In this document: positions 20,709 to 28,417 of the stretch, piece after piece
Layout of the letters: every line of letters begins with the position of its first letter
Numbering within the stretch: the first letter of the stretch is position 1
Assembly (NCBI GenBank): GCA_963815045.1
Contig: CAWFET010000004.1
Location: 124,001 to 188,000, forward strand
Direction: 5' to 3'
Length of the DNA: 64,000 nucleotides
Origin: DASUPK01 sp963815045
GTDB taxonomy: Bacteria; Actinomycetota; Thermoleophilia; Solirubrobacterales; 70-9
The notes under the pieces: model-generated
The model's input: the letters and a program-made list of their open reading frames with translations, nothing else
Database searches by the model: none
Told to the model about the DNA's origin: nothing
Program-made: the position numbers and the translations under genes

Positions 20709-21278
20709 CTAGCTGGCGGCCTCCTCGGTGGCAGCCCCGTTTCCGCTCAGCGAGGAGAAATCGACCTCGGCCAGGGCCTCGTCGATCAGGCGCCGCTGAT
20801 CGTCGCCGGTCAGCGACTTGCGGGTCACCTTCTCCGTGGTCAGGACCGTGAGGTCGGCGACCTCCTTGCGGATCCGCTCCAGGGAGCGGCGCGTCTCGGC
20901 GTCGATGTCGCGGCGAGCGGCGGCGAGCAGCTCCTCGCGCTTCTCGCGCCCATCCTCGACGGCCTGCGCCTTGGAGGACTCGGCCGCCTTGCGCGCGCGC
21001 GCGACGATCTCGTCCGCCTGCTCGCGGGCCTCGCGCAGCCGGGCGCGGTACTCCTTGAGGATGCCGTCGGCCTCCTCGCGGGTCTTCTCCGCCTGCTCGA
21101 TCGACTCACGGATCGCGTTGGCGCGCTTGTCGAGCGCCTCCTGGATCCGCGGGAAGGCGAGCTTCGAGAGCACGTACATCGTGATTCCGAAAACGAGCAG
21201 CGTCCAGATCATCAGGCCGAGGTTCGGCGAGACGAGGAAGCTGCCGCCCGAGGCGACTATGTGAGTTGCCGGGTCCAA
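20709..21278 (-). CDS. atpF: ATP synthase subunit b
   Basis: Membrane-anchored peripheral stalk subunit of 189 aa: one N-terminal transmembrane helix (LGLMIWTLLVFGITMYVLSKLAF) and a long charged coiled coil (RIQEALDKRANAIRESIEQAEKTREEAD and onward) reaching to F1. The C-terminus carries a small extension (ALAEVDFSSLSGNGAATEEAAS). Starts at ATG 21278, 4 bp from atpE. Confidence 0.94.
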   Translation of the reverse strand: MDPATHIVASGGSFLVSPNLGLMIWTLLVFGITMYVLSKLAFPRIQEALDKRANAIRESIEQAEKTREEADGILKEYRARLREAREQADEIVARARKAAESSKAQAVEDGREKREELLAAARRDIDAETRRSLERIRKEVADLTVLTTEKVTRKSLTGDDQRRLIDEALAEVDFSSLSGNGAATEEAAS

Positions 21279-21282
21279 CGGC

Positions 21283-21555
21283 CTAGAGGAAGAAGGCGAT
21301 CAGGCCGAAGATGAACGTGTAGAAGGCGACGGCCTCGGTCAGAGCGAATCCGAGCCAGCGGATCGACTGGAGGTCGTCCTTCATCTCGGGCTGGCGCGCT
21401 ACCGACTCGATCTCCTTGCCGAAGATGAAGCCGATGCCGATGCCTGCTCCGATCGAGCCGAGCCCGGCGCCGACGCCCAGCGCGATCGCCTTGCCGGCGT
21501 CGGTGATGCCCGTGCCGACGTCAGTCGTCGCGGCGATGGTCAGTGGGTCAATCAC
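21283..21555 (-). CDS. atpE: ATP synthase subunit c
   Basis: Rotor-ring proteolipid of 90 aa with two transmembrane helices: AIALGVGAGLGSIGAGIGIG and WLGFALTEAVAFYTFIFGLI. The ion-binding carboxylate is the Glu in LTEAVAFY. There is no Gln in helix 1 at the Na-coordinating position, so the ring is probably H+-specific (inference from known c-ring rules). The polar loop contains the conserved RQPE motif. N-terminal leader MIDPLTIAATTDVG is short. Confidence 0.95.
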   Translation of the reverse strand: MIDPLTIAATTDVGTGITDAGKAIALGVGAGLGSIGAGIGIGFIFGKEIESVARQPEMKDDLQSIRWLGFALTEAVAFYTFIFGLIAFFL

Positions 21556-21567
21556 AACTGCTCCTTT

Positions 21568-22494
21568 CTAATGCGATTCGGCGACTGCGCCGCCGATGTA
21601 GATGGAAGAGAGGGTGGCGAAGATGAACGCCTGAAGCGTTGCGATCAGGCCCACCTCCAAGATGAAGAAGACGAATGCCAGGGGGAAAGTCAGCGCCCCG
21701 AGCGCGGACAGGCCAAGCAGTACGGCCAGTCCGCCGCCCATGAACAGCAGCAGCAGGTGCCCGGCGAGGATGTTGGCGAACAGTCGCACCGAGAGCGAGA
21801 CGAGCCGCATGAAGTGAGAGAGCAGCTCGATCCCGAAGATCAGGGCCTTGGCGATGGGATTCATGTCCTCGAGGCCGGCCGGTAGGAAGCTGCCCAGGTA
21901 CTTGAAGAGACCCTTGGCCCTGATTCCCTCGACGTGGTAGCTGATCCAGACGACGAGCGTGAGGGACAGCGAGAACGAGATGTTCGCCGTCGCCGCGTAG
22001 ATCGCGAACGACGGGATCGCCAGCCCGAAGATGTTGATCGTCTCCGCGCTGTTCGTCGGCAGCGGCAGGTAGCCGATGATGTTGGAGAAGGCGATGAAGA
22101 AGAAGAGTGTCGCGACGAAGGGGAACCACTTCACGGCGTAGGAGCCCGAGAGGTTGCCGCCGGTGATGTTGTTCTTGGTCATGTCGTAGGCGACCTCGAC
22201 CGCGGTCTGGACGCGGTTCGGCTTCATCTCCATGTGGCGGGCGATGGAGACCATCACGCCGATCGTCAGACCGCTGGCGAGCAGCAGGTAGAGAACGGCG
22301 CGGTTGATCGAGAAGTTGATGCCCGCGATATGGAGCGGGATCCAATCGTGAAGCTTGAACTCGTCCTGGGGCTTGAACTCGTCGTTCTTGCCGTGGTTGC
22401 CGAAGAGCAGCAGCAGCACGATCGTGACCCCGAGGTAGAGGCCGAGCCCGAGGAGGAACTTCTGCTTGGTGGAGAGGCGGCTGAGCCAGGCCAT
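21568..22494 (-). CDS. atpB: ATP synthase subunit a
   Basis: Proton-channel subunit of 308 aa, several transmembrane helices. Contains the essential arginine helix (LVSLSVRLFANILAGHLLLL) and the last helix with ALQAFIFATLSSIYIGGA. Starts at ATG 22494 where TGATG overlaps the atpI stop, so the longer in-frame opening upstream is only overlap with atpI. The periplasmic region near HDWIPLHIAG is normal. Confidence 0.95.
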   Translation of the reverse strand: MAWLSRLSTKQKFLLGLGLYLGVTIVLLLLFGNHGKNDEFKPQDEFKLHDWIPLHIAGINFSINRAVLYLLLASGLTIGVMVSIARHMEMKPNRVQTAVEVAYDMTKNNITGGNLSGSYAVKWFPFVATLFFFIAFSNIIGYLPLPTNSAETINIFGLAIPSFAIYAATANISFSLSLTLVVWISYHVEGIRAKGLFKYLGSFLPAGLEDMNPIAKALIFGIELLSHFMRLVSLSVRLFANILAGHLLLLFMGGGLAVLLGLSALGALTFPLAFVFFILEVGLIATLQAFIFATLSSIYIGGAVAESH

Positions 22495-22928
22495 CAGCCG
22501 TCCTCCGCCTGGGCGGATTCCGAGATCAGCCTGAGCGCGACCCGCGTCCCGAGGTGCGCCGTGAACAGGACCAGGGCCAGCAACGCCGCCTGCAGGCCGG
22601 CATGCTTGGAGTCGATCACCCCGACGAGGAGCACCGCGAGCGCGACGACCCATGCACTGGCGAGCCCGGTGGCGCCGATCCAGCCCATCACCGCCGTGCG
22701 GTTGCGGCGCTCGGTGGCGCCGGCGATCGCGCGGTTCGCGCCGAATTCGATCCCGTAGAGAACGAGCCAGGCCCCCGCGATCACCGCGTACGCGGTCATC
22801 GAGAGGTCCGCCGCGATGAACACCGGCAGGGCCACCGCAAGGAGGACGAGGTCGAGGTAGCGAAGGGCGGCGGCCATTCGGGACGTGCCGAGTTCGCCGT
22901 TAGATCCGTCTACCGCGAGCGTGGACAC
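22494..22928 (-). CDS. atpI: ATP synthase I-like assembly protein
   Basis: Small integral membrane protein (144 aa, GTG start at 22928) with four predicted hydrophobic stretches (LDLVLLAVALPVFIAADL; YAVIAGAWLVLYGIEFG; TGLASAWVVALAVLLVGVI; LLALVLFTAHLGTRVAL). AtpI-type proteins help assemble the c-ring or carry Mg2+. Sequence conservation is poor in this family, so the assignment rests on position as first gene of the atp operon and on topology. Confidence 0.72.
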   Translation of the reverse strand: MSTLAVDGSNGELGTSRMAAALRYLDLVLLAVALPVFIAADLSMTAYAVIAGAWLVLYGIEFGANRAIAGATERRNRTAVMGWIGATGLASAWVVALAVLLVGVIDSKHAGLQAALLALVLFTAHLGTRVALRLISESAQAEDG

Positions 22929-23092
22929 GGCGATTCATCTGATCTTTGAAAGTCGAACGAGAGCATGAAGTTTTGACCCCCCACCAAACACCAACGACGG
23001 AGTCGAAAACCGCCGGCAGCTCCTCCGGACCCGGCCCGGAGGGCGGCGAATGCTAGCGGCTGCGCTGAGTCGAGGCTGCCGGGCAAAAGGAA

Positions 23093-23131
23093 GGCCCGCG
23101 CCCCGGGGGAGAGGAATCCGGGACGCGGGCC
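23093..23131 (-). terminator. Intrinsic terminator of the secreted repeat-protein gene
   Basis: A strong hairpin: GGCCCGCG (23093-23100) pairs with CGCGGGCC (23124-23131), extended by CCCGG/CCGGG after one mismatch. On the minus strand the stem is followed by TTCCTTTTG (complement of 23084-23092), a typical U-rich tail. It ends transcription of the minus-strand gene at 23174, about 43 bases after its stop. The remaining about 150 bases up to atpI contain only the atpI leader and no gene. Confidence 0.8.
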
Positions 23132-23173
23132 GTTGTCTTCGTCCGTGACGTCATGCCACTGACGAAGCGGGTG

Positions 23174-23773
23174 TCAGAACGCGAGCAGCGAGACGGTCTT
23201 GCCGTCGACGAATGCGGCGTCGCTGTTGTTCCAGACCTTCACGATCACCTGGCCATCGATGATCGGCGAGGCGGCCGTGACGGCGTTCGCGGGATTCGCT
23301 CCGCTGATCCCCGCAACCACGGTCCCTGAGTCGAGGCCATTCAGGGCCACGGTGTACCTACCGACGGCATCCCTGTGGATGCTCACCGCGTCAGCGGCCT
23401 TGCTGGCGCAGTTGAAACCCGGAACGACTGCATCCGGCTGAGCGTCGTTCAGGTTCGTCGTGTCGATGACCGCCGAGGCCTTCAGCCAGCCGGCCTGGCA
23501 CTCGCCTGGGGCGGCCCCGCCGAGCTTCGCGGCGTTCATCGCGTTCACCGCATTGGGCGCGACGGCGCCGGGCGCCAGCTTCGGCGTCGTCACCGCACCG
23601 TCGGCGAGCTTGTCGGTGGTCACCGCGCCCGCCTTGATGTTCTTGGTCTTGACGCTGGCCGGCTTCAGCTTCACAGCGGCGTAGCCGAAGCCGCCCATCG
23701 CCGCGAACAGCGCGACGAAGGCCACGACCAGGGCCGGGGTGGGCCTGAGAGAGCGCTTCTTGGTCTTGTGCAT
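23174..23773 (-). CDS. Secreted/surface repeat protein of the actinobacterial 'TDKLADGAV' type
   Basis: Protein of 199 aa. Basic start (MHKTKKRSLRPTPAL) and hydrophobic signal segment (VVAFVALFAAMGGFGYAAV), then short repeats of the pattern VKTKNIKAGAVTTDKL/ADGAVTTPKL/APGAVAPN (residues about 40-75), and a C-terminal beta-rich domain with two Cys (ECQAGW, GFNCASKA) that may form a disulfide. The same start-and-repeat pattern is common in Solirubrobacter/Conexibacter-type genomes. ATG 23773 follows AAGGAG; an upstream in-frame extension does not look coding. Function unknown; an ECF-type promoter lies upstream. Confidence 0.85.
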   Translation of the reverse strand: MHKTKKRSLRPTPALVVAFVALFAAMGGFGYAAVKLKPASVKTKNIKAGAVTTDKLADGAVTTPKLAPGAVAPNAVNAMNAAKLGGAAPGECQAGWLKASAVIDTTNLNDAQPDAVVPGFNCASKAADAVSIHRDAVGRYTVALNGLDSGTVVAGISGANPANAVTAASPIIDGQVIVKVWNNSDAAFVDGKTVSLLAF

Positions 23774-23803
23774 GTCGAACTCCTTAGTTGCTTGCAAACC
23801 CAA

Positions 23804-23829
23804 GGACGGGTCCCACCCGTATTTATTCC
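23804..23829 (-). promoter_or_regulatory. ECF-type promoter of the repeat-protein gene (minus strand)
   Basis: On the minus strand reads GGAATAAAT (23829-23821), 12 bases, then CGTCC (23808-23804); that is, GGAAT-N16-CGTC, the normal ECF -35/-10 geometry. The -10 lies 30 bases before the ATG at 23773. The same bipartite sequence occurs on the plus strand at 23843-23868. Confidence 0.72.
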
Positions 23830-23842
23830 GGGAGCCTCGCCG

Positions 23843-23868
23843 GGAATAAATGCGCGGCTCCCGCGTCC
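23843..23868 (+). promoter_or_regulatory. ECF-type promoter of the anti-sigma/sigma operon (plus strand)
   Basis: GGAATAAAT (23843-23851), 12 bases, CGTCC (23864-23868). Spacing equals that of the minus-strand copy. It sits 15 bases before the ATG at 23883, so the operon encoding the ECF sigma factor probably transcribes itself. The two -35 boxes form a 9-bp inverted repeat (ATTTATTCC...GGAATAAAT). Confidence 0.72.
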
Positions 23869-23882
23869 GAAGTGACAGACGC

Positions 23883-24659
23883 ATGGGCCCCGAGAACGGA
23901 CATCCAGAGCTCGACGAGCGGACGATGCGCCAGCTGGCACAGCTCGCCGACGGCTCACTCCAGGGGTGGGACCGTGCCGAGCTGGAGGCGGCGGTGGCCG
24001 CCTCCCCCGCCCTTCGAGAGGCCCTCGACCGCCAGCGCACCGCCACCCGCGCCCTCCGCGGGCTGGATGTTCAGGCCAGCCCGGCCCTGCGCGGGCGCAT
24101 CAGCGCCGCCGCGTCCCCCCGCCCGGCCCGAAGGCGGCTTGTGCTCCGCGGTGCCGTCGCCGGGGCCCTGGCCGCGGCCGCCCTGGCCGTGGTCCTGCTC
24201 ATTCCGTCGGGGAATGGTGGGGCGACCGTCGTCGAGACCGCCCGGCTCTCCGAGCGGCCCGCCGGCGGAGCTGTCGGGGTCGACCCAGCCAACTCCAGGC
24301 TGCTCGCCGCGAACGTGGAGGGTGTTCCCTTCCCCAACTGGCGCGGAGAGTTCGGGTGGCGACAGGCCGGCACCCGCTCGGACGATCTCGACGGCCGGAC
24401 CGCGCGAACCGTCTTCTACCAGCACGGCGGCAGGCGCATCGCCTACACGATCGTCTCCGGCGACGGGATCCCCGCGCCGGACGGCGCCCGACCGGAGACG
24501 AGGAACGGCGTCCACTTCCACTTTCTGGCCGATGGAGGGCGTCGCGTCGTCACCTGGTGGCGCAACGGCCGGACCTGCGTCGTCTCGAGCGCGGACGTCG
24601 GGGGCCATCAGTTGCTCGCACTCGCCTCCTGGAAGGGCGACGGGGCGGTGCCCTTCTGA
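23883..24659 (+). CDS. Anti-sigma-factor-like membrane protein, no zinc motif
   Basis: Protein of 258 aa. N-terminal cytosolic helices (LDERTMRQLAQLADGSLQGW ... AVAASPALREALDRQ) resemble the sigma-binding domain of anti-sigma factors; one transmembrane segment (LVLRGAVAGALAAAALAVVLLI, about residues 90-112); and an extracytoplasmic part (YQHGGRRIAYTIVSG; HFHFLADGGRRVVTWW). The HxxxCxxC zinc signature found in many ZAS anti-sigmas is missing. Its gene precedes the ECF sigma gene by 5 bp, the reverse of the usual order. Role assigned by context, so moderate confidence. Confidence 0.72.
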   Translation: MGPENGHPELDERTMRQLAQLADGSLQGWDRAELEAAVAASPALREALDRQRTATRALRGLDVQASPALRGRISAAASPRPARRRLVLRGAVAGALAAAALAVVLLIPSGNGGATVVETARLSERPAGGAVGVDPANSRLLAANVEGVPFPNWRGEFGWRQAGTRSDDLDGRTARTVFYQHGGRRIAYTIVSGDGIPAPDGARPETRNGVHFHFLADGGRRVVTWWRNGRTCVVSSADVGGHQLLALASWKGDGAVPF

Positions 24660-24664
24660 ACGCG

Positions 24665-25174
24665 ATGCTCATCCAGGGGGAGCAGCGTCGGCTCGATCCC
24701 GAAACCGCCGGCGATCACATCGACACGCTGTTCCGAGCGGCCTGCGCGCTCTGCGGGTCGCGGCAGCTCGCCGAGGACCTCGTTCAGGAGACCTACGTGA
24801 AGGTCCTCGCTCGACCCCGCTTCCTGCGACGCGACGACGACCTCGGCTATCTGGTCAAGGCCCTACGGAACACCTGGTACAGCCACCTGCGCGACGAGCG
24901 CGTCCGGCGGGACTCGACCGACTCCGAGGAGGCTCACGAGGAACTGCCTGCGCAGACAACCGCCGGGGACCCGGAGTCGTCCCTGGAGGCGAGCGCCGTC
25001 CTTCGCGCCCTGTCCGAGTTGCCGAAGCAGTACCGCGAGACGGTCACCGCCGTCGACGTGGCGGGGCTGAGCTACGCGGAGGCCGCGCGGGCGCTCGGCG
25101 TCCGCCAGGGCACGATCATGAGCCGCCTCTATCGCGGGCGCGAGCAGGTCGCGCGGGCCGTGGGGCAGTCGTGA
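24665..25174 (+). CDS. ECF RNA polymerase sigma factor
   Basis: Protein of 169 aa. Region 2 shows DHIDTLFRAACALCGSRQLAEDLVQETYVKV and the -10-contact helix YLVKALRNTWYSHLRDE; region 4 shows LSELPKQYRETVTAVDV and SYAEAARALGVRQGTIMSRL followed by a short end. ATG 24665 is chosen because it lies just behind the anti-sigma gene. Upstream in-frame sequence belongs to the overlapping frame of that gene. It likely drives the two GGAAT-N16-CGTC promoters next to it. Confidence 0.92.
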   Translation: MLIQGEQRRLDPETAGDHIDTLFRAACALCGSRQLAEDLVQETYVKVLARPRFLRRDDDLGYLVKALRNTWYSHLRDERVRRDSTDSEEAHEELPAQTTAGDPESSLEASAVLRALSELPKQYRETVTAVDVAGLSYAEAARALGVRQGTIMSRLYRGREQVARAVGQS

Positions 25175-25175
25175 G

Positions 25176-26462
25176 CTAGCCCTCAGGCGTGACCGCCTCG
25201 ATCTCGCCGGTGTCGGGATCGATCGCGGTCATCTCTCCGGTCGAGGGGTCGACGGCCTGGAAGGTGCCGGTGTCCAGCTCGTGCTGGACCGCCTCGTCGA
25301 CCTCGGCCTCATCCGGTGGCGCGGACGGGCCGCGCAGGCCGACGAGCTGTCTCCAGCGCACGCGGCGCAGCTTGAGGATCTCGAGGACGTGGATCACGTA
25401 GATGCTCGCCGCCAGAGCCAGGGCCAGGCAGACCGCCATGAAGGTGGTCCAGACGGCGTCGAAGCGCCCGTGGTTGTCGCTGTAGGGAACGAATCGCAGG
25501 GCGAGGGCGACCAGCGCCAGGATCAGGGTCCAGCCGTAGAGGTAGGCGATCGTCCGCCGCTGGCTGAATCCGATCCGCGCCATGCGGTGGTGGAAGTGCT
25601 CGGTGTCGGCCCGATAGATCGGCCGGTTGTACTTGAGTCGCTTGGCGATCACGAAGCTCGTGTCCAGGATCGGCACGGCGAGGACCGCCAGCGGGAAGAA
25701 AAGGGCGACCACGGCGTTCGTCTTCAGTGCTCCCTGGACGGTCACCACCGCCATCAGATAGCCGAGCAGGTTCGAGCCCGTGTCCCCCATGAAGCTCGAT
25801 GCGGGCGGGAAGCCGTGGCGCAGGAAGCCGAGCGAGGCTCCGGCTGTCACCGCCGCGAGAACTCCGGCGGCGTTGCGATCCAGCGAGAGAGCGATCACCG
25901 ACAGGGCGGCCGCGGAGATCAGGCAGACGCCGGCCGCAAGGCCGTCGACCCCGTCGATCAGGTTGATCACGTTGGCGACGGCGACGATGCCGATCACGGT
26001 CAGCAGCTGCCCGAGGTCGATCGGGCCGATGCCCGGCGGATCGAAGAGCTGGACCGACCCGGGATCGACCCTGCCCAGGAACGGCAGGGTGAAGCTGTCG
26101 ACTGTCACCCCGGAGGCCACCGGGATGATCGCGGCCGCCGTCTGGCCGAGCAGCTTCACCCCGGCCGGGAGATCGACCAGGTCGTCGATCACGCCGACGG
26201 CGGTGATCACGATCGCTCCGGCGAGGATCGAGCGGGTCTCGTGGTCCCAGGGGAGGAAGATCGACCCGCCGACCAGGACCGCCACCAGGACGGCGAGGCC
26301 CCCCAGCTTCGGCGTCGGGTACTCGTGCAGGCTGCGCTCGTTCGGGAAGTCGATCGCGCGATCCCCGATCCGCCGCGAGAGTGACTCCGTCGCGGGGACC
26401 AGCGTCCAGACGGTCGCCCCGGCAAAGATGAAGGCGAAGAGGGCGTCGATCGTGTCGGGCAT
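25176..26462 (-). CDS. wecA: Undecaprenyl-phosphate N-acetylglucosaminyl-1-phosphate transferase (WecA/TagO family)
   Basis: Polytopic membrane enzyme (428 aa) that starts lipid-linked glycopolymer synthesis by moving a sugar-1-P from UDP-GlcNAc (or similar) to undecaprenyl-P. MraY-family motifs: PKLGG, GVIDDLVDL (Mg-binding DD), NVINLIDGVDGLAAG, SSFMGDTGSNLLGY, and DTEHFHHRM (the HxxHH of WecA). The last about 35 residues are tandem TG repeats (DTGTFQAVDPSTGEMTAIDP / DTGEIEAV), not found in the enzyme core. Start touches the asnB stop, so the two are translationally linked. Gene order next to atpI matches mycobacteria (rfe-atpI). Confidence 0.9.
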   Translation of the reverse strand: MPDTIDALFAFIFAGATVWTLVPATESLSRRIGDRAIDFPNERSLHEYPTPKLGGLAVLVAVLVGGSIFLPWDHETRSILAGAIVITAVGVIDDLVDLPAGVKLLGQTAAAIIPVASGVTVDSFTLPFLGRVDPGSVQLFDPPGIGPIDLGQLLTVIGIVAVANVINLIDGVDGLAAGVCLISAAALSVIALSLDRNAAGVLAAVTAGASLGFLRHGFPPASSFMGDTGSNLLGYLMAVVTVQGALKTNAVVALFFPLAVLAVPILDTSFVIAKRLKYNRPIYRADTEHFHHRMARIGFSQRRTIAYLYGWTLILALVALALRFVPYSDNHGRFDAVWTTFMAVCLALALAASIYVIHVLEILKLRRVRWRQLVGLRGPSAPPDEAEVDEAVQHELDTGTFQAVDPSTGEMTAIDPDTGEIEAVTPEG

Positions 26463-28361
26463 CTACGACGCGGCTCCCCCGGCTTCGACGCCCGCCGGCT
26501 CCCGTGCGTAGCGGTCGTACCAGAGGGTGAAGTTGAGGAGCCCCCAGATCTGCCGGCTCAGGTCCTCCTTGCCCGAGACGTGCTCGTCGAGGACCCTCGT
26601 GACGGCGTCCGGCTGCAGATAGCCCTGGCGCTCGATGGTCTCCGGCGAGAGGACGTCGCGGGCGAACGGCTCGAGGTCGCCCCGCAGCCAGGCCGCGACG
26701 GGGATCGAGAACCCCTGCTTGCGCCCGCGGATGATCTCCCTGGGGAGCAGCGGCTCGACGGCCTGCCGCAGCAGGCGCTTCTTCGAGAAGCCGCGGACCT
26801 TCTGACGGGTCTCGAGGGCGAGCGCCAGCTCGGCGACCACTGGATCGAGGAAGGGCACGCGCGCCTCGAGCGAGTGGGCCATGCTCGCCCGGTCGGTCTT
26901 CACCAGCAGGTCGTCGACGAGGTAGATCCCGAGGTCCAGGTCCTGAAGGCGGGCGAGCTCCTGGGAGCCCTCGGTCTCGGCGTAGCGGGCGCGATAGGCA
27001 TCGAGCGGGTCCGAGACGCGCGACTCGCTGAGCAGCTCCTCCTGGGCCTCCGGCGAGAAGATCTCCTTCCAGGCGTGGTGGCGCTCGACCGGCGGCAGGT
27101 GTGCGCCCCGCATGAAGCGCTTGGCCTTGTAGTCGAAGCTCACCTTCCCCGAGGAGCTCGGCAGCAGGTCCACCAGCGGGCGCAGAAGGGGCGCGGCGCG
27201 GCCCACGCGCGGCGCGAGGCGGTCCGCGACGTAGGTGTAGTAGCCGCCGAAGAGCTCATCGCCGCCCTCCCCGGAGAGGACCACCTTCACGGTGTCGGAG
27301 GCGAGCTGGGAGACGAGGTAGGTCGGGAGGGCCGAGGAGTCGCCGAAGGGCTCGTCGAAGGCCTCAACGAGCCGCGGCAGCAGGTCGACGGCATCGGGCC
27401 GCAGGATGAGCTCGTGGTGGTCGGTGCCGTAGCGTTCCGCCACGAGCCGCGCCTGGGAGAGCTCGTCGAATGAGCTCTCCTCGAAGCCGATGGAGAACGT
27501 GCTCACGCGGTAGCCGCTCTCTCCCGCCGCCATCGCGGTCAGCGCGGCGGAGTCCACCCCGCCGGAGAGCAGGACACCGACCGGCACGTCGGAGACCAGA
27601 TGGGCGCGGACCGAGTCCCGCAGCCGCTCACGCAGCTCCTCGGCCAGGACGTCGTCGCTCTCGGTGCGGACCTCGTCCTCGGGGACGGGCGTGGGCCGCG
27701 CGTAGCGCTCGATCCTCACGTCCCCCCTCTCCGCCACCAGCACGTGGCCCGGCGGGAGCTTGCGGGCCGACTTGAAGATGGTCAGCGGCGCGGGGATCGA
27801 GTTGAAGGCGAGGAACGCCTCGAGCGCCTCCGGGTCTATCTCGCGCGAGAACCCCGGTTGGCGAAGGAGCGCCTTGAGCTCGGAGGCGAAGGAGACCTGG
27901 CCGTCGGCGACGCAGTAGTAGAGCGGCTTGATCCCGAACCGGTCCCGCGCGAGGACGAGCCGGCCGTGGCGGGCGTCCCAGATCGCCAGCGCGAACATGC
28001 CGCGGAGTCGCTCGACGAATCTCGGCCCCTCCTCCTCGTAGAGGTGGACCATCACCTCCGTGTCGCTGTGGGTCGTGAAGGTGTGCCCGCGCCCGCGGAG
28101 TGAGTCCATCAGCTCGCGGTAGTTGTAGATCTCGCCGTTCTGGATCACCTGGATCCGCCCGTCCTCGTTGGCGATCGGCTGATCGCCGCCGGCCAGGTCG
28201 ATGATCGAGAGACGCCGCATCGCAAGGCCGCACGGGCCGTCGATCACCGAACCGTCGGAGTCGGGACCGCGGTGCACCAGCGTGTCGTTCATCGCGGCCA
28301 GAGCCGCGGGATCGGGGGCCGTGGCCCCGTCGAGGCTGACGAGACCGCATATCCCGCACAT
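26463..28361 (-). CDS. asnB: Asparagine synthase (glutamine-hydrolysing)
   Basis: Protein of 632 aa. N-terminal Ntn glutaminase with Cys2 (MCGICGLVSL) and HRGPDSDG; C-terminal ATP-pyrophosphatase with SGGVDSAALTAM (PP loop), LSGEGGDELFGGYY, and SMAHSLEARVPFLD. Catalyses amidation of aspartate or a similar carboxylate using glutamine and ATP. Such asnB copies inside glycan clusters often modify exported polymers rather than making asparagine, so the biological target here is uncertain. Followed directly by wecA. Confidence 0.93.
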   Translation of the reverse strand: MCGICGLVSLDGATAPDPAALAAMNDTLVHRGPDSDGSVIDGPCGLAMRRLSIIDLAGGDQPIANEDGRIQVIQNGEIYNYRELMDSLRGRGHTFTTHSDTEVMVHLYEEEGPRFVERLRGMFALAIWDARHGRLVLARDRFGIKPLYYCVADGQVSFASELKALLRQPGFSREIDPEALEAFLAFNSIPAPLTIFKSARKLPPGHVLVAERGDVRIERYARPTPVPEDEVRTESDDVLAEELRERLRDSVRAHLVSDVPVGVLLSGGVDSAALTAMAAGESGYRVSTFSIGFEESSFDELSQARLVAERYGTDHHELILRPDAVDLLPRLVEAFDEPFGDSSALPTYLVSQLASDTVKVVLSGEGGDELFGGYYTYVADRLAPRVGRAAPLLRPLVDLLPSSSGKVSFDYKAKRFMRGAHLPPVERHHAWKEIFSPEAQEELLSESRVSDPLDAYRARYAETEGSQELARLQDLDLGIYLVDDLLVKTDRASMAHSLEARVPFLDPVVAELALALETRQKVRGFSKKRLLRQAVEPLLPREIIRGRKQGFSIPVAAWLRGDLEPFARDVLSPETIERQGYLQPDAVTRVLDEHVSGKEDLSRQIWGLLNFTLWYDRYAREPAGVEAGGAAS

Positions 28362-28417
28362 GCGCGGAAGACTAGAGAGCGCCCGGGATCGCTCGCGGGA
28401 GCCCGGGGCCGCCGCGC

